From contig CAYVNW010000032.1 of NCBI GenBank assembly GCA_964452915.1, positions 1 through 36,480 on the forward strand: 36,480 nucleotides of DNA, read 5' to 3'. Source of the DNA: Colivivens sp964452915 (GTDB lineage: Bacteria > Bacteroidota > Bacteroidia > Bacteroidales > Bacteroidaceae). Under the pieces are notes generated by a model. It was not told the origin of the DNA. It did not search any database and worked only from the letters and a program-made list of their open reading frames with translations. The position numbers and the translations under genes are program-made. Within the stretch, counting starts at the first letter, position 1. Each line of letters opens with the position of its first letter. This document shows positions 16,206 through 25,801 of this stretch, piece after piece.

Positions 16206-17429
16206 TTATTTGTTTTGAGCCCTCCACTCACTGATTGCCTCTGAAGTGTTAACTTTGATATCTCCCTTAAATGCTATTATAAACGCATCGGGGAATAAGT
16301 CGGCTATCTGCCTTTTAAGTTTAAGTATTTCATTATAATCTGTTGTGGAGCCGTATGTGTATTTATAAATATCACCTTCTTTAAATGATTCCGCATGAAG
16401 TCCCTTAAAATGTGTACTTCCCTGTATAAGATTCTTTTTTGAAGTCAGTATTTGTATTTTGAATACAGGCTTTGAATTCTCCGAATCATGAATATCAACC
16501 TTCTGCACTTGTATATTCTCTGTGTTCTGCTGCACCTCTACTTGTTGTGGAGTTATTTCTTGTTGATTGTTATTTTCCTGCGGCTCTTCTTCTTGAGTAG
16601 CAAGTTGTTGAACCGCATTGTGATCTATCTTCTCCAATTTGGACATACGGCCGGTGTGCATTGTCTTATATCGAGAAATGGCGTTGTAAATGCATTGTGC
16701 CATTATTGTACGCCCTTCTTCACTCATAAGGAAACGTTCTTCCTCCGGTGTGGATATAAACCCCACCTCAAGCAAAACTGATGGCATGTACGTAAGTCGC
16801 AACACTGCTAGATTTGCCTGAAGAACTCCCATGTCCCTTCGTCCACCACTCTGTACCATCTCCTCCTGTGCTAACTTTGCAAAGTTTACACTTTCCTGCA
16901 TGTCACGGTCTTGCATCAGTTCGAACATTATTTCACTTTCAGGGGAGTTCGGATTCATGAAACTATATTTCTGCTCACCATCAGCCTCAAACTGTATAAC
17001 AGAATTCTCTCGTTTTTCGACTTCCAAGTTTGTATTTGCAGTACGCAACGTAAGTGTATACGACTGCACACCCATCGGCTGACGACCAGAGCTACGCTCA
17101 ATGGCATTTGTGTGAATGCTTACAAACAAATCCACCTTAGCTTTATTTGCTATGTTCGCCCGCTCATCAAGTTTCACAAACACGTCAGTATTTCGAGTGT
17201 ACAATACTTTGACATCAGGGCTGTTTTGCTTGAGCAACTGTCCTACTTTTAAAGTAATGGCAAGATTGATATCCTTTTCCCGATTCGTCGCAGGTCTGCC
17301 AACGGCACCTGTATCATGTCCGCCATGACCAGCATCAAGACATACAAGAAAAGGTTTGTCTTGAGCATTTATATTAGAGATCCCAAGCATAAAGTAGATT
17401 ATGCCGGTCAGAAATAGAAGTCTTCTCAT
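16206..17429 (-). CDS. N-acetylmuramoyl-L-alanine amidase with SPOR-like tail
   Basis: The product cuts the amide bond between muramic acid and the stem peptide of peptidoglycan, as in AmiC-type cell-separation enzymes. The start at 17429 is taken because it opens on a signal peptide (MRRLLFLTGIIYFMLGISNINAQ) and the longer frame to 17471 begins upstream of the likely promoter. In this 407-residue form the zinc ligands are His35 (DAGHGG), Glu51 (NREKDIN) and His106 (SIHTNA), with catalytic Glu221 (LLEVGF). A Gln/Glu/Asn-rich linker leads to a C-terminal region (about 315-407, starting PVFKIQILTSKKN) that resembles a SPOR domain, which binds denuded septal glycan. It lies just upstream of the MCE gene. 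Confidence 0.92.
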   Translation of the reverse strand: MRRLLFLTGIIYFMLGISNINAQDKPFLVCLDAGHGGHDTGAVGRPATNREKDINLAITLKVGQLLKQNSPDVKVLYTRNTDVFVKLDERANIANKAKVDLFVSIHTNAIERSSGRQPMGVQSYTLTLRTANTNLEVEKRENSVIQFEADGEQKYSFMNPNSPESEIMFELMQDRDMQESVNFAKLAQEEMVQSGGRRDMGVLQANLAVLRLTYMPSVLLEVGFISTPEEERFLMSEEGRTIMAQCIYNAISRYKTMHTGRMSKLEKIDHNAVQQLATQEEEPQENNNQQEITPQQVEVQQNTENIQVQKVDIHDSENSKPVFKIQILTSKKNLIQGSTHFKGLHAESFKEGDIYKYTYGSTTDYNEILKLKRQIADLFPDAFIIAFKGDIKVNTSEAISEWRAQNK

Positions 17430-17452
17430 TTGATATGAACACATATTATTTG

Positions 17453-17460
17453 CAAAGATA
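17453..17460 (-). promoter_or_regulatory. Predicted -7 box for the amidase gene
   Basis: The minus strand reads TATCTTTG, a good TAnnTTTG match, 23 bp before the ATG at 17429. A poor ATTG lies 17 bp further upstream. It argues against the longer start at 17471. Confidence 0.55.
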
Positions 17461-17557
17461 CAACATTTCAACGAAACAATGAGTCCGTTTTGTGTAAAAT
17501 GGAAAGATACGATCGGAAGTAAATACGTTTAAGAGAACTTTTTTATTTTACATACAC

Positions 17558-17575
17558 CTTATTAATTATAATAAG
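17558..17575. promoter_or_regulatory. Palindrome in the amidase/lipoprotein divergent spacer
   Basis: CTTATTA and TAATAAG are perfect 7-bp arms around ATTA. The site lies between the two divergent predicted promoters and could be an operator. In such AT-rich DNA it could also be chance, and no U-tract suggests a terminator. Confidence 0.3.
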
Positions 17576-17619
17576 CTAAAAATTACACCTTTGTTATATG
17601 CAGTCCGGAAAAATTTACG

Positions 17620-17627
17620 TACCTTTG
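17620..17627 (+). promoter_or_regulatory. Predicted -7 box for the YD-repeat lipoprotein gene
   Basis: TACCTTTG is a full match to the Bacteroidota -7 element. No good -33 element lies at 19-21 bp; a TTTG at 17590-17593 is 26 bp away. The leader to the ATG at 17722 would be about 85-90 nt. Confidence 0.5.
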
Positions 17628-17721
17628 CCACATGGGCCTTTATCGTTTCCGTGCTTTGGGCAAACATGGCCGTTGAAACAACTACCTTTTTAATATATAA
17701 AATACAAAGTGTAATGATTGC

Positions 17722-18501
17722 ATGAGGACATTCCAGACATATACGGGAATCTGCATTCTCTATACAGTTGCCTGCATATCAGGCTGTAATGGAGGGAAAA
17801 CCGTCAAGGAGCCTGTAGATACAGACTCCTGTATGGTTGCCGACACTTCCTTAGTGAGAATAAAGAGTATACATGAGGAATGCTTCAATTATGCCAATGG
17901 AGCTTATAAACAATTAAGCTATATAGAGACTATCACATATTTGGAAAACGGACAGGAAAGCAAGCTGACAGTTAAGAATGAAAATGGAACGACTACAGTG
18001 ACCACACCCACATACCGTGACGGCAGATTAGTGAGAAGAGACCGTCAGACTGGTAATGGTCAGTCGTTTTCCATATGCTATTTCTACAATGAAGAGGGAC
18101 AGTTGGACTATATTACCGATGGCTCACGTCCTAAGCCTGTTGAACGTTATGAATACGACGACAACGGACGGATGACATGGAAATATTCATACGACGGAGA
18201 ATCAGACAATCCTACCTTTGCTAACCATTATGAATATGACGGGCAAGGGCATATTGCATTAGAAACCCAATACGATGAGAATGGAGAAGAATTACAAGAG
18301 CGGCATACTTACTTATATGACGGCAATGGATACTTGCTACGTGAGGACTTTATCGGCCGTTTCGATGGAGACATACACATTACTTATCAATACACAAAGT
18401 TTGATTCCAAAGGAAACTGGACAGAATGTTTCAAGGAAGAACTGCACGATGAGGGTAACGTGTACAAATCAAAGACTACCAGAAAATACGAATACTATTG
18501 A
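17722..18501 (+). CDS. Lipoprotein with YD-like repeats, function unknown
   Basis: This 259-residue protein starts with a hydrophobic signal ending in the lipobox ISGC, so Cys22 should be lipidated and the protein anchored in the envelope. From about residue 130 to the end the sequence cycles through short units such as YEYDDNGRMTWKY, YEYDGQGHIALETQYDENG and YLYDGNGYLLRED, which resemble the YD/RHS-type repeats that form beta strands. The full RHS shell and toxin domain of large RHS proteins are missing. It has its own predicted promoter and stands alone between the divergent amidase and valS. I cannot assign a function. Confidence 0.82.
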   Translation: MRTFQTYTGICILYTVACISGCNGGKTVKEPVDTDSCMVADTSLVRIKSIHEECFNYANGAYKQLSYIETITYLENGQESKLTVKNENGTTTVTTPTYRDGRLVRRDRQTGNGQSFSICYFYNEEGQLDYITDGSRPKPVERYEYDDNGRMTWKYSYDGESDNPTFANHYEYDGQGHIALETQYDENGEELQERHTYLYDGNGYLLREDFIGRFDGDIHITYQYTKFDSKGNWTECFKEELHDEGNVYKSKTTRKYEYY

Positions 18502-18593
18502 CCTTGTTTTTCTCATTGTCGGTTCATACGTGCCATATAAAGGCGACATGAGTTAGATTAGGTAAACAAAAGACGGCTATGTGTGCGATTATT

Positions 18594-18625
18594 CTTGCAC
18601 AAGCAAAAAATAAATCGTACCTTTG
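18594..18625 (+). promoter_or_regulatory. Predicted promoter of the valS-glycogen gene unit
   Basis: CTTG (18594-18597) and TACCTTTG (18618-18625) are 20 bp apart, fitting both Bacteroidota promoter elements. The leader to the valS ATG would be about 50 nt. No T-box-like structure fits into it. Confidence 0.7.
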
Positions 18626-18680
18626 CACCCAATTAATTGTATAAGGTATTAGATTAAAGCATATACATCAGTTAAGAACT

Positions 18681-21422
18681 ATGGAATTGGCTACTAAATA
18701 CAATCCGGCTGAGGTCGAGGGAAAATGGTATCAGTACTGGCTTGACCATAAATTGTTTTCAAGCAAACCTGACGGCAGAGAACCATACACAATTGTTATT
18801 CCTCCTCCAAATGTGACAGGGGTGCTCCACATGGGGCACATGCTCAACAACACTATTCAGGACATCTTAGTACGAAAAGCTCGCATAGACGGGAAAAATG
18901 CGTGTTGGGTTCCGGGAACAGACCATGCAAGTATTGCCACAGAAGCGAAGGTGGTAAACAAACTCGCGCAACAAGGAATCAAGAAACGCGATCTGACACG
19001 GGAAGAGTTTCTCAAATACGCATGGGAATGGACAGACGAACACGGAGGCATCATACTCAAGCAATTGCGACGACTTGGAGCCTCATGCGACTGGGATCGT
19101 ACAGCATTCACAATGGACAAGACCCGAAGCGAGAGTGTATTGAAAGTCTTTGTCGACTTATACAATAAAGGTCTTATATATAGAGGATTGCGCATGGTCA
19201 ATTGGGATCCTAAGGCCCAAACAGTGTTGTCTACAGAGGAAGTCATTTATCGTGACGAAAAGTCAAAACTCTATTATCTCCGCTATTATGTAGCAGATAT
19301 TGACGTTAATCCTGTACAGCCAACAGGCAAAGAAGGTGAAGTTATACACAAGGATTCAACCGGACGGTATTATGCCGTAGTTGCCACAACACGTCCTGAA
19401 ACTATTATGGGCGATACAGCGATGTGCATTAACCCCAAAGATCCAAAGAATAGATGGCTTAGTGGGCACAAGGTTATTGTGCCGTTAGTCGGCAGAGTGG
19501 TGCCGGTAATTGAAGACAGATATGTTGATATTGAATTTGGAACGGGTTGCTTAAAGGTCACACCTGCACACGATGTAAATGACTATACATTAGGAAAGGC
19601 TCACAATCTTGACATTATAGACATATTCAATCCCGATGGAACCATTGCTGAAGCAGCAGGGCTTTATGTTGGTCAAGATCGCATGGATGTGCGTAAACAA
19701 ATAGCGATTGACCTGCAGAACGCAGGATTAATGGAGAAAGTAGAGGATTACGAAAATAAGGTGGGCTATAGCGAACGGAATCAAGATACCGCAGTCGAAC
19801 CGAGACTATGCAAGCAGTGGTTCCTGTCGATGAAGCATTTCGCAAATATCGCCTTACCTCCAGTACTTGAAGGGAAAATAAAGTTTTACCCGACCAAATA
19901 TATTACTACCTATCGCAATTGGCTTGAAAACATCCAAGACTGGTGTATATCGCGCCAACTATGGTGGGGACACCGTATTCCTGCTTATTTCTTGCCTTCT
20001 GAAAATGACGACAACGAGAAGTTCGTTGTTGCACTAACACCTGAAGAGGCTCTGGAAAAAGCAAAAAAGATCCATGGTTATGAGAATATAACCATCGACC
20101 AGCTTAAACACGATCAGGATGCACTCGACACCTGGTTCTCATCATGGTTGTGGCCTATAAGCTTGTTTGACGGCATTAATCATCCGGGCAACCTAGAAAT
20201 TAAGTACTACTACCCTACCAATACACTGGTAACGGGTCCTGACATTATCTTCTTCTGGGTAGCAAGAATGATTATGGCAGGTGAGGAATATATGAAAGAC
20301 GTACCATTCCGCAATGTTTATTTTACAGGTATAGTACGCGACGAAATCGGACGAAAGATGTCAAAGAGTCTTGGAAACTCACCTGATCCTATTGAACTTA
20401 TGGACAAGTATGGTGCTGACGGTGTACGTATGGGTATGCTTCTTGCCGCACCAGCCGGAAACGACATATTATTCTCTGAAAGCCTGTGCAAACAGGGGGT
20501 TTACTTTTGTAATAAGATATGGAACGCATTCCGTCTGGTTAGAGGATGGGATGTATCTGATTCTATAGAACAACCTCAGAGCAACATCAAAGCCATTGAC
20601 TGGATGAATGCAAAGATTAGAGTCACAGTTGCTGAAATCAACGAACTCTATAGCAAATTCCGTCTTAACGAGGCTCTGATGACCGCATTCCGCTTGTTTG
20701 TTGACGAGTTCTCAGGATGGTATCTTGAATTGATTAAACCTGCATATAAAGCTCCGGTAGACAGAAAGACATTGAATGCGACATTGGATTTCTTTGAACA
20801 ATTAATGAAGATAATCCACCCGTTCATGCCATTCATAACAGAGGAACTTTACCACAACATAAAGGAACGGAAAGATGGAGAAAGCATAATGACTTCGCGC
20901 TTAGAGGTTACCACGACTACAGACAAAGACAAAGACAAAGACAAAGACATTATTGCTCAATTCGAAGAGGCGAAACAAATCATTTCAGGTGTACGCACCG
21001 TGCGCCAAAGAAGGAATGTTTCCCCACATAAACCAATGGTAATGGAAGTGGTCGGACCTACAGACAACCAAAACGTGTCTAAGAGCTCTACACTCGGTGA
21101 TGTTATCAAAAAAATGGCAGGCTTGTCGGATATACAATATGTACAGGAAAAGAGCGAGTCCACATCTGCCTTTCTTGTAGGTACTACTGAATATGCGGTT
21201 CAACTGGGCAACCTTATAGATATGGAAGCAGAAATCAAAAAGATGGAAGCAGAAGTAATCCGTTTGGAAGGATTCCTTAATGGTGTCAAGAAAAAGTTAT
21301 CGAATGAAAAGTTTGTTTCGCATGCGCCTGTTCAAGTTGTTGAACTGGAAAAGAAGAAACAGGCTGATGCAGAAATAAAGATAGCAACTCTTAAAGAAAG
21401 CATTGCATCACTGAAACAGTAA
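18681..21422 (+). CDS. valS: Valyl-tRNA synthetase
   Basis: The 913-residue class I enzyme charges tRNA-Val and edits mischarged threonine. The HIGH-type motif is HMGH (50-53) in PPPNVTGVLHMGH, and the KMSKS loop is at 559-563. The editing domain is visible around TTRPETIMGDTA and GTGCLKVTPAHDVND. The C-terminal part (from about 845, IDMEAEIKKMEAEVIRLEG) is the coiled-coil arm that binds tRNA. Length is normal for the bacterial enzyme. Residues 748-756 are a repeated Asp-Lys run encoded by a hexanucleotide repeat. Glycogen synthase starts 19 bp behind it in the same direction. Confidence 0.97.
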   Translation: MELATKYNPAEVEGKWYQYWLDHKLFSSKPDGREPYTIVIPPPNVTGVLHMGHMLNNTIQDILVRKARIDGKNACWVPGTDHASIATEAKVVNKLAQQGIKKRDLTREEFLKYAWEWTDEHGGIILKQLRRLGASCDWDRTAFTMDKTRSESVLKVFVDLYNKGLIYRGLRMVNWDPKAQTVLSTEEVIYRDEKSKLYYLRYYVADIDVNPVQPTGKEGEVIHKDSTGRYYAVVATTRPETIMGDTAMCINPKDPKNRWLSGHKVIVPLVGRVVPVIEDRYVDIEFGTGCLKVTPAHDVNDYTLGKAHNLDIIDIFNPDGTIAEAAGLYVGQDRMDVRKQIAIDLQNAGLMEKVEDYENKVGYSERNQDTAVEPRLCKQWFLSMKHFANIALPPVLEGKIKFYPTKYITTYRNWLENIQDWCISRQLWWGHRIPAYFLPSENDDNEKFVVALTPEEALEKAKKIHGYENITIDQLKHDQDALDTWFSSWLWPISLFDGINHPGNLEIKYYYPTNTLVTGPDIIFFWVARMIMAGEEYMKDVPFRNVYFTGIVRDEIGRKMSKSLGNSPDPIELMDKYGADGVRMGMLLAAPAGNDILFSESLCKQGVYFCNKIWNAFRLVRGWDVSDSIEQPQSNIKAIDWMNAKIRVTVAEINELYSKFRLNEALMTAFRLFVDEFSGWYLELIKPAYKAPVDRKTLNATLDFFEQLMKIIHPFMPFITEELYHNIKERKDGESIMTSRLEVTTTTDKDKDKDKDIIAQFEEAKQIISGVRTVRQRRNVSPHKPMVMEVVGPTDNQNVSKSSTLGDVIKKMAGLSDIQYVQEKSESTSAFLVGTTEYAVQLGNLIDMEAEIKKMEAEVIRLEGFLNGVKKKLSNEKFVSHAPVQVVELEKKKQADAEIKIATLKESIASLKQ
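20922..20948 (+). repeat. Hexanucleotide repeat (GACAAA) inside valS
   Basis: GACAAA occurs four times in a row plus a final GAC, encoding Asp-Lys pairs at residues 748-756 of ValRS, between the anticodon-binding helical domain and the later part. Because the unit is six bases, copy-number change would lengthen or shorten a charged linker without shifting the frame. Confidence 0.9.
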
Positions 21423-21441
21423 CGTTATTAATTAGAATAAG

Positions 21442-23097
21442 ATGGAAAAACTCATGCCTAAGTATATATTCGCAGCATCCTGGGAAGTCTGCAACAAGGT
21501 GGGTGGAATATATACAGTACTTTCAACTCAGGCAAAGACCTTGCAGGAGAAGTTTCCAGACAGAATTATTTACATCGGACCAGACTTTTGGGCTGATAAA
21601 GTTAATCCTGTGTTTAAAGAAAACAAGCAATTGCTTGCCAAATGGAGAAAAGCTGCCAAAGATTCAGGACTGAACATACGCATAGGGCGTTGGCAAGTTC
21701 CTGGTGAGCCTATTACTGTATTGGTTGACTTTGCACCTTTTTTCAATGAGAAAAATAAGGTGTATGGATGGGCTTGGGAGAACTTCCAAGTTGATTCACT
21801 ACATGCCTATGGCGACTATGATGAGTCTTCAATGTTTGCATATGCAGCTGGACGCGTGACAGAAAGCTATTACAAGTTTTATGGACTTACTAAAGACGAT
21901 AATGTCATTTTCCAAGCACACGAATGGATGACATGTATGGGCGCACTTTATTTACAAAAGACCGTACCAGAAATCGCCACTGTGTTTACAACGCATGCTA
22001 CAAGTATAGGACGCAGTATAGCAGGCAATAACAAACCGCTCTACGACTATTTGTGGTCGTACAACGGAGACCAAATGGCAGAAGCGCTTAACATGCAATC
22101 AAAACATTCGGTTGAAAAACAAACCGCCCACTATGCCGACTGCTTTACTACTGTCAGTGATATTACAGCGAATGAATGCGAAGCATTACTTGAAGCCAAA
22201 CCAGACGTGGTCTTAACAAACGGATTCGAAAATGACTTTGTTCCAGCAAAAGGAAAGGCATTCAATAATGCGCGCAAGAAAGCTCGTAAGGCGATGATAA
22301 ACGTTGCGAACAAATTGATGGGTGCTAATTTTAATGATGACGTACTTATCATCAGCACAGGAGGACGCTATGAATATAAAAACAAAGGTATTGACCTGTT
22401 AATTGACGCTCTAAACCGCCTCAGGCTTGATGAAACCTACCAAAAAGAGACCTTAGTATTCATAAATGTTCCTGCATGGATTAAAGGACCGCGCATAGAC
22501 CTTCAAAAACGTTTGTCGGATAAACAGCCAAGCAACACCCCATGCGGAGACTCGCGTATCACTCACGACTTGCATAATCAAGATCAAGATTTAATTCTTA
22601 ACCAAATGAATTGGCTTGACATGCACAATCGTGAGACAGATAATGTAAAAGTTATATTTGTACCGTGTTATTTGGACGGGAACGATGGTATATTCAATAT
22701 GCAATATTATGACCTGCTTATAGGTAACGACCTCTGTATTTACCCTTCTTATTACGAGCCATGGGGATACACCCCGACTGAAAGCGTGGCATTCCACGTT
22801 CCTTGCATAACAACAGACCTTGCTGGGTTCGGTTTATGGGTTAATTCCTTAAAAGGCTCTGATAGCGAATTATTTGATGGAGTGAAGACAGTTCACCGCA
22901 CTGACAGCAACTTTGTTGAAGCAGCCGATGAAATTAAAGCTTCCATCGTCAATTTTTCTGATATGGATAATAAACAAATCACCTACATGCGTCGGAATGC
23001 TGAGAAAATCGCAGAAAAGGCATTGTGGGTTCACTTTATAGAAAACTACTATAAAGCGTATGACATAGCAATTAACATAAGAAACAAAAGACTGTAA
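21442..23097 (+). CDS. Glycogen synthase, GT3-type glycosyltransferase
   Basis: The 551-residue protein extends glycogen chains from a nucleotide-activated glucose. It begins with the donor-loop motif NKVGGIYTVLSTQAKTL (18-34), characteristic of the eukaryote-like GT3 synthases found in Bacteroidota rather than the shorter GlgA type. The C-terminal catalytic signature YYEPWGYTPTESVAFHVP carries the two Glu of the E-X7-E motif. The cytosolic protein has no signal peptide. Its stop lies three bases before the alpha-glucan phosphorylase start, giving a synthesis/breakdown pair; valS precedes it by 19 bp. Confidence 0.92.
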   Translation: MEKLMPKYIFAASWEVCNKVGGIYTVLSTQAKTLQEKFPDRIIYIGPDFWADKVNPVFKENKQLLAKWRKAAKDSGLNIRIGRWQVPGEPITVLVDFAPFFNEKNKVYGWAWENFQVDSLHAYGDYDESSMFAYAAGRVTESYYKFYGLTKDDNVIFQAHEWMTCMGALYLQKTVPEIATVFTTHATSIGRSIAGNNKPLYDYLWSYNGDQMAEALNMQSKHSVEKQTAHYADCFTTVSDITANECEALLEAKPDVVLTNGFENDFVPAKGKAFNNARKKARKAMINVANKLMGANFNDDVLIISTGGRYEYKNKGIDLLIDALNRLRLDETYQKETLVFINVPAWIKGPRIDLQKRLSDKQPSNTPCGDSRITHDLHNQDQDLILNQMNWLDMHNRETDNVKVIFVPCYLDGNDGIFNMQYYDLLIGNDLCIYPSYYEPWGYTPTESVAFHVPCITTDLAGFGLWVNSLKGSDSELFDGVKTVHRTDSNFVEAADEIKASIVNFSDMDNKQITYMRRNAEKIAEKALWVHFIENYYKAYDIAINIRNKRL

Positions 23098-23100
23098 AAA

Positions 23101-25668
23101 ATGAGAATCAAAGCAAGTAATGCCAACACTCCTAATTGGAGAGACATTGTAGTTAACACTTCACTTCCAGAAGAATTGCAACCACTCGATGAGATGGCTC
23201 ATAACATGTGGTTTTCTTGGAATCATGACGCAAGAGAGCTATATAAGGCTATGGACGAAGAACTTTGGCATGATGTTCAGCAAAACCCTGTATTGATGCT
23301 GTCACGCATTAACTACATGAAACTAAAAGAGCTTGCTCAGAACAAGGAATTCGTCGATGAGATGAATAGAGTTTACAAGGAATTTAGGGAGTATATGGAC
23401 GTTGAGCCAGACACCACCCGTCCTTCTGTGGCATACCTGTGTATGGAATATGGATTGAATCACATTCTGAAGATATATTCTGGAGGGTTGGGAATCCTTG
23501 CCGGTGACTTCATTAAGGAAGCGTCAGACTCGAATGTACGTATGTGCGCAGTAGGATTCTTGTATCGGTTCGGCTACTTTACTCAAACTCTTGCAATGGA
23601 TGGACAGCAGGTTGCCAACTACGAAGCACAAAACTTTTCACAACTGCCAATTGTTCGACAACTGGACAAGGACGGCACACCGATGGTTGTTGATGTCCCT
23701 TACAACAATTACACCGTACACGCTTTTGTATGGCGTGTGAACGTCGGACGTGTCAATCTGTATTTGCTCGACACAGATAATGAACTCAACAGCGAGTTTG
23801 ACCGTTCTATCACACACAATCTATATGGTGGCGATTGGGAAAACCGTATTAAACAAGAAATTCTTCTTGGAATCGGAGGTGTTCTGACTTTACAGAAACT
23901 TGGCATCAAGGCAGATATTTACCATTGTAATGAAGGACATGCAGCTCTCTGCAATGTTCAAAGATTGGTTGATTACGTTAAATCAGGTCTGACATTCAAT
24001 CAGGCACTTGAAGTTGTACGCTCATCATCACTTTACACTGTACACACTCCAGTTCCTGCTGGTCATGACTATTTCGATGAAGGACTTTTTGGTAAATACA
24101 TGTCAGGATATCCTGCACAACTGGGCATCTCTTGGGATGAATTTATCGGTATGGGACGTGTTAACCCAGACGATAAAAACGAACGATTCTGCATGTCAAC
24201 CTTCGCTTGCAACACCAGTTCATGGGTTAATGGAGTAAGTTGGCTACATGGTAAAGTTTCTAAGGAAATGTTCTCAGGTATATGGAAGGGATACTTCCCT
24301 GAAGAAATGGAAAATGTAGGCTATGTGACCAATGGTGTACACTTCCCTACTTGGTGTGCCTCTGAATGGAGAACACTGTACTCAAAGTATTTGCCACAGA
24401 CATACTACAAGGATCAAAGCAACGAGAAACTCTGGCAATCAATATACAATGTTCCTGATGAGGAGATTTGGGAAACCCGCAAGGCTCTTAAAGTTAAATT
24501 GTTCGACTATATTAAAGAACAATTCAATAAAGACTGGCTGAAGCATCAAGGAGACCCTTCACGCATAGTTTCAATTCTGGAAACCATAAATCCGAATGCA
24601 CTTACAATCGGATTCGCACGTCGTTTCGCAACATACAAACGTGCACACCTGCTTTTCTCTGATCTTAATCGTCTTTCAAAAATAGTAAATAACCCTGAGT
24701 ACCCTGTACAATTCTTGTTCGCTGGTAAGGCACATCCTCACGATGGAGCAGGTCAAGGTCTCATCAAGAAGATATATGAGATCAGCCGCAGGCCAGAATT
24801 CCTCGGCAAGATTATATTCCTTGAAAACTATGACATGAAACTTGCACGTAGACTTGTGACAGGCGTTGATATATGGATGAACACACCAACCCGTCCTCTT
24901 GAGGCTTCAGGAACTTCTGGAGAAAAGGCTCTTATGAATGGAGTGGTCAACTTGTCTGTACTCGACGGATGGTGGTATGAAGGTTATCGTAAGGGCGCTG
25001 GATGGGCTCTGACTGACAAACGGACCTACCAGAACCAAGACCAACAAGATCAACTTGATGCAGCAACCATTTATAGTCTGTTGGAAAACGAAATCCTGCC
25101 TTTGTACTATGCAAAGAATGAAAAAGGATATAGTGAAGGATGGATAAAGACCATCAAGAACTCAATCGCCCAAATAGCACCACATTTCACAATGAAACGG
25201 CAACTTGACGACTATTTTAGCAAGTTCTACACAAAACTTGCCGACCGTCACAAACTCCTTATCGCAGACAACTATGCAAAAGCTAAGGAGATTTCTTTAT
25301 GGAAGGAGACTGTGGCTGAACGTTGGGATAACATAAGGGTTGTGTCAGCAAACAAAGCCCCAGAAATGGTCGCTGGTAATGTTCAAACAGGAAAGGTTTA
25401 CGATGTAAGCTTCAGCGTTGATGAACAAGGACTTGATGATGTTGTAGGAATAGAACTCGTCACCCTAAGCAGTAATGTAGACGGCAAGACACACGTTGCA
25501 AAAGTGGAACCATTCAAGGTCGTAAAACGTGAAGGCAATATATTCACATTCGTGGCAAAACACTCTTTGGAAGTTGCAGGTGACTTCAAAGTGGCTTACC
25601 GAATGTATCCAAAGAATCCAGACCTTCCACACCGTCAAGACTTCTGCTATGTAAAGTGGTTCAATTAA
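23101..25668 (+). CDS. glgP: Alpha-glucan (glycogen) phosphorylase, GT35
   Basis: The 855-residue enzyme releases glucose 1-phosphate from glycogen or maltodextrin. The pyridoxal-phosphate lysine is expected at K609 in EASGTSGEKALMNG, which aligns with the EASGTGNMKLALNG motif of the family. Other conserved parts are MEYGLNHILKIYSGGLGILAGD and FARRFATYKRAHLL. The length and N-terminus (RDIVVNTSLPEELQPLDEMA) fit the bacterial/archaeal alpha-glucan phosphorylase branch (TIGR02094), not the longer MalP/GlgP branch. It follows glycogen synthase by three bases and ends at a strong shared terminator. Confidence 0.95.
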   Translation: MRIKASNANTPNWRDIVVNTSLPEELQPLDEMAHNMWFSWNHDARELYKAMDEELWHDVQQNPVLMLSRINYMKLKELAQNKEFVDEMNRVYKEFREYMDVEPDTTRPSVAYLCMEYGLNHILKIYSGGLGILAGDFIKEASDSNVRMCAVGFLYRFGYFTQTLAMDGQQVANYEAQNFSQLPIVRQLDKDGTPMVVDVPYNNYTVHAFVWRVNVGRVNLYLLDTDNELNSEFDRSITHNLYGGDWENRIKQEILLGIGGVLTLQKLGIKADIYHCNEGHAALCNVQRLVDYVKSGLTFNQALEVVRSSSLYTVHTPVPAGHDYFDEGLFGKYMSGYPAQLGISWDEFIGMGRVNPDDKNERFCMSTFACNTSSWVNGVSWLHGKVSKEMFSGIWKGYFPEEMENVGYVTNGVHFPTWCASEWRTLYSKYLPQTYYKDQSNEKLWQSIYNVPDEEIWETRKALKVKLFDYIKEQFNKDWLKHQGDPSRIVSILETINPNALTIGFARRFATYKRAHLLFSDLNRLSKIVNNPEYPVQFLFAGKAHPHDGAGQGLIKKIYEISRRPEFLGKIIFLENYDMKLARRLVTGVDIWMNTPTRPLEASGTSGEKALMNGVVNLSVLDGWWYEGYRKGAGWALTDKRTYQNQDQQDQLDAATIYSLLENEILPLYYAKNEKGYSEGWIKTIKNSIAQIAPHFTMKRQLDDYFSKFYTKLADRHKLLIADNYAKAKEISLWKETVAERWDNIRVVSANKAPEMVAGNVQTGKVYDVSFSVDEQGLDDVVGIELVTLSSNVDGKTHVAKVEPFKVVKREGNIFTFVAKHSLEVAGDFKVAYRMYPKNPDLPHRQDFCYVKWFN

Positions 25669-25688
25669 TCACAACTACATATATCCAT

Positions 25689-25723
25689 AAAAAGGGAGGA
25701 TGCCATGGGCATCCTCCCTTTTT
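25689..25723. terminator. Bidirectional terminator between glgP and the pycB-like gene
   Basis: A perfect 16-bp stem (25689-25704 with 25708-25723) has a 3-nt ATG loop, a GGGAGGATGCC core and A/T runs on both sides. It can therefore end glgP transcription on the plus strand and the convergent carboxyltransferase gene on the minus strand. Confidence 0.95.
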
Positions 25724-25801
25724 AGTTACTTGAATGAGACGAATTGTCATGTGTAAACCATTGCTGTTTAATGACACTATTTTGAACTCGTCGGACTCAC
25801 G

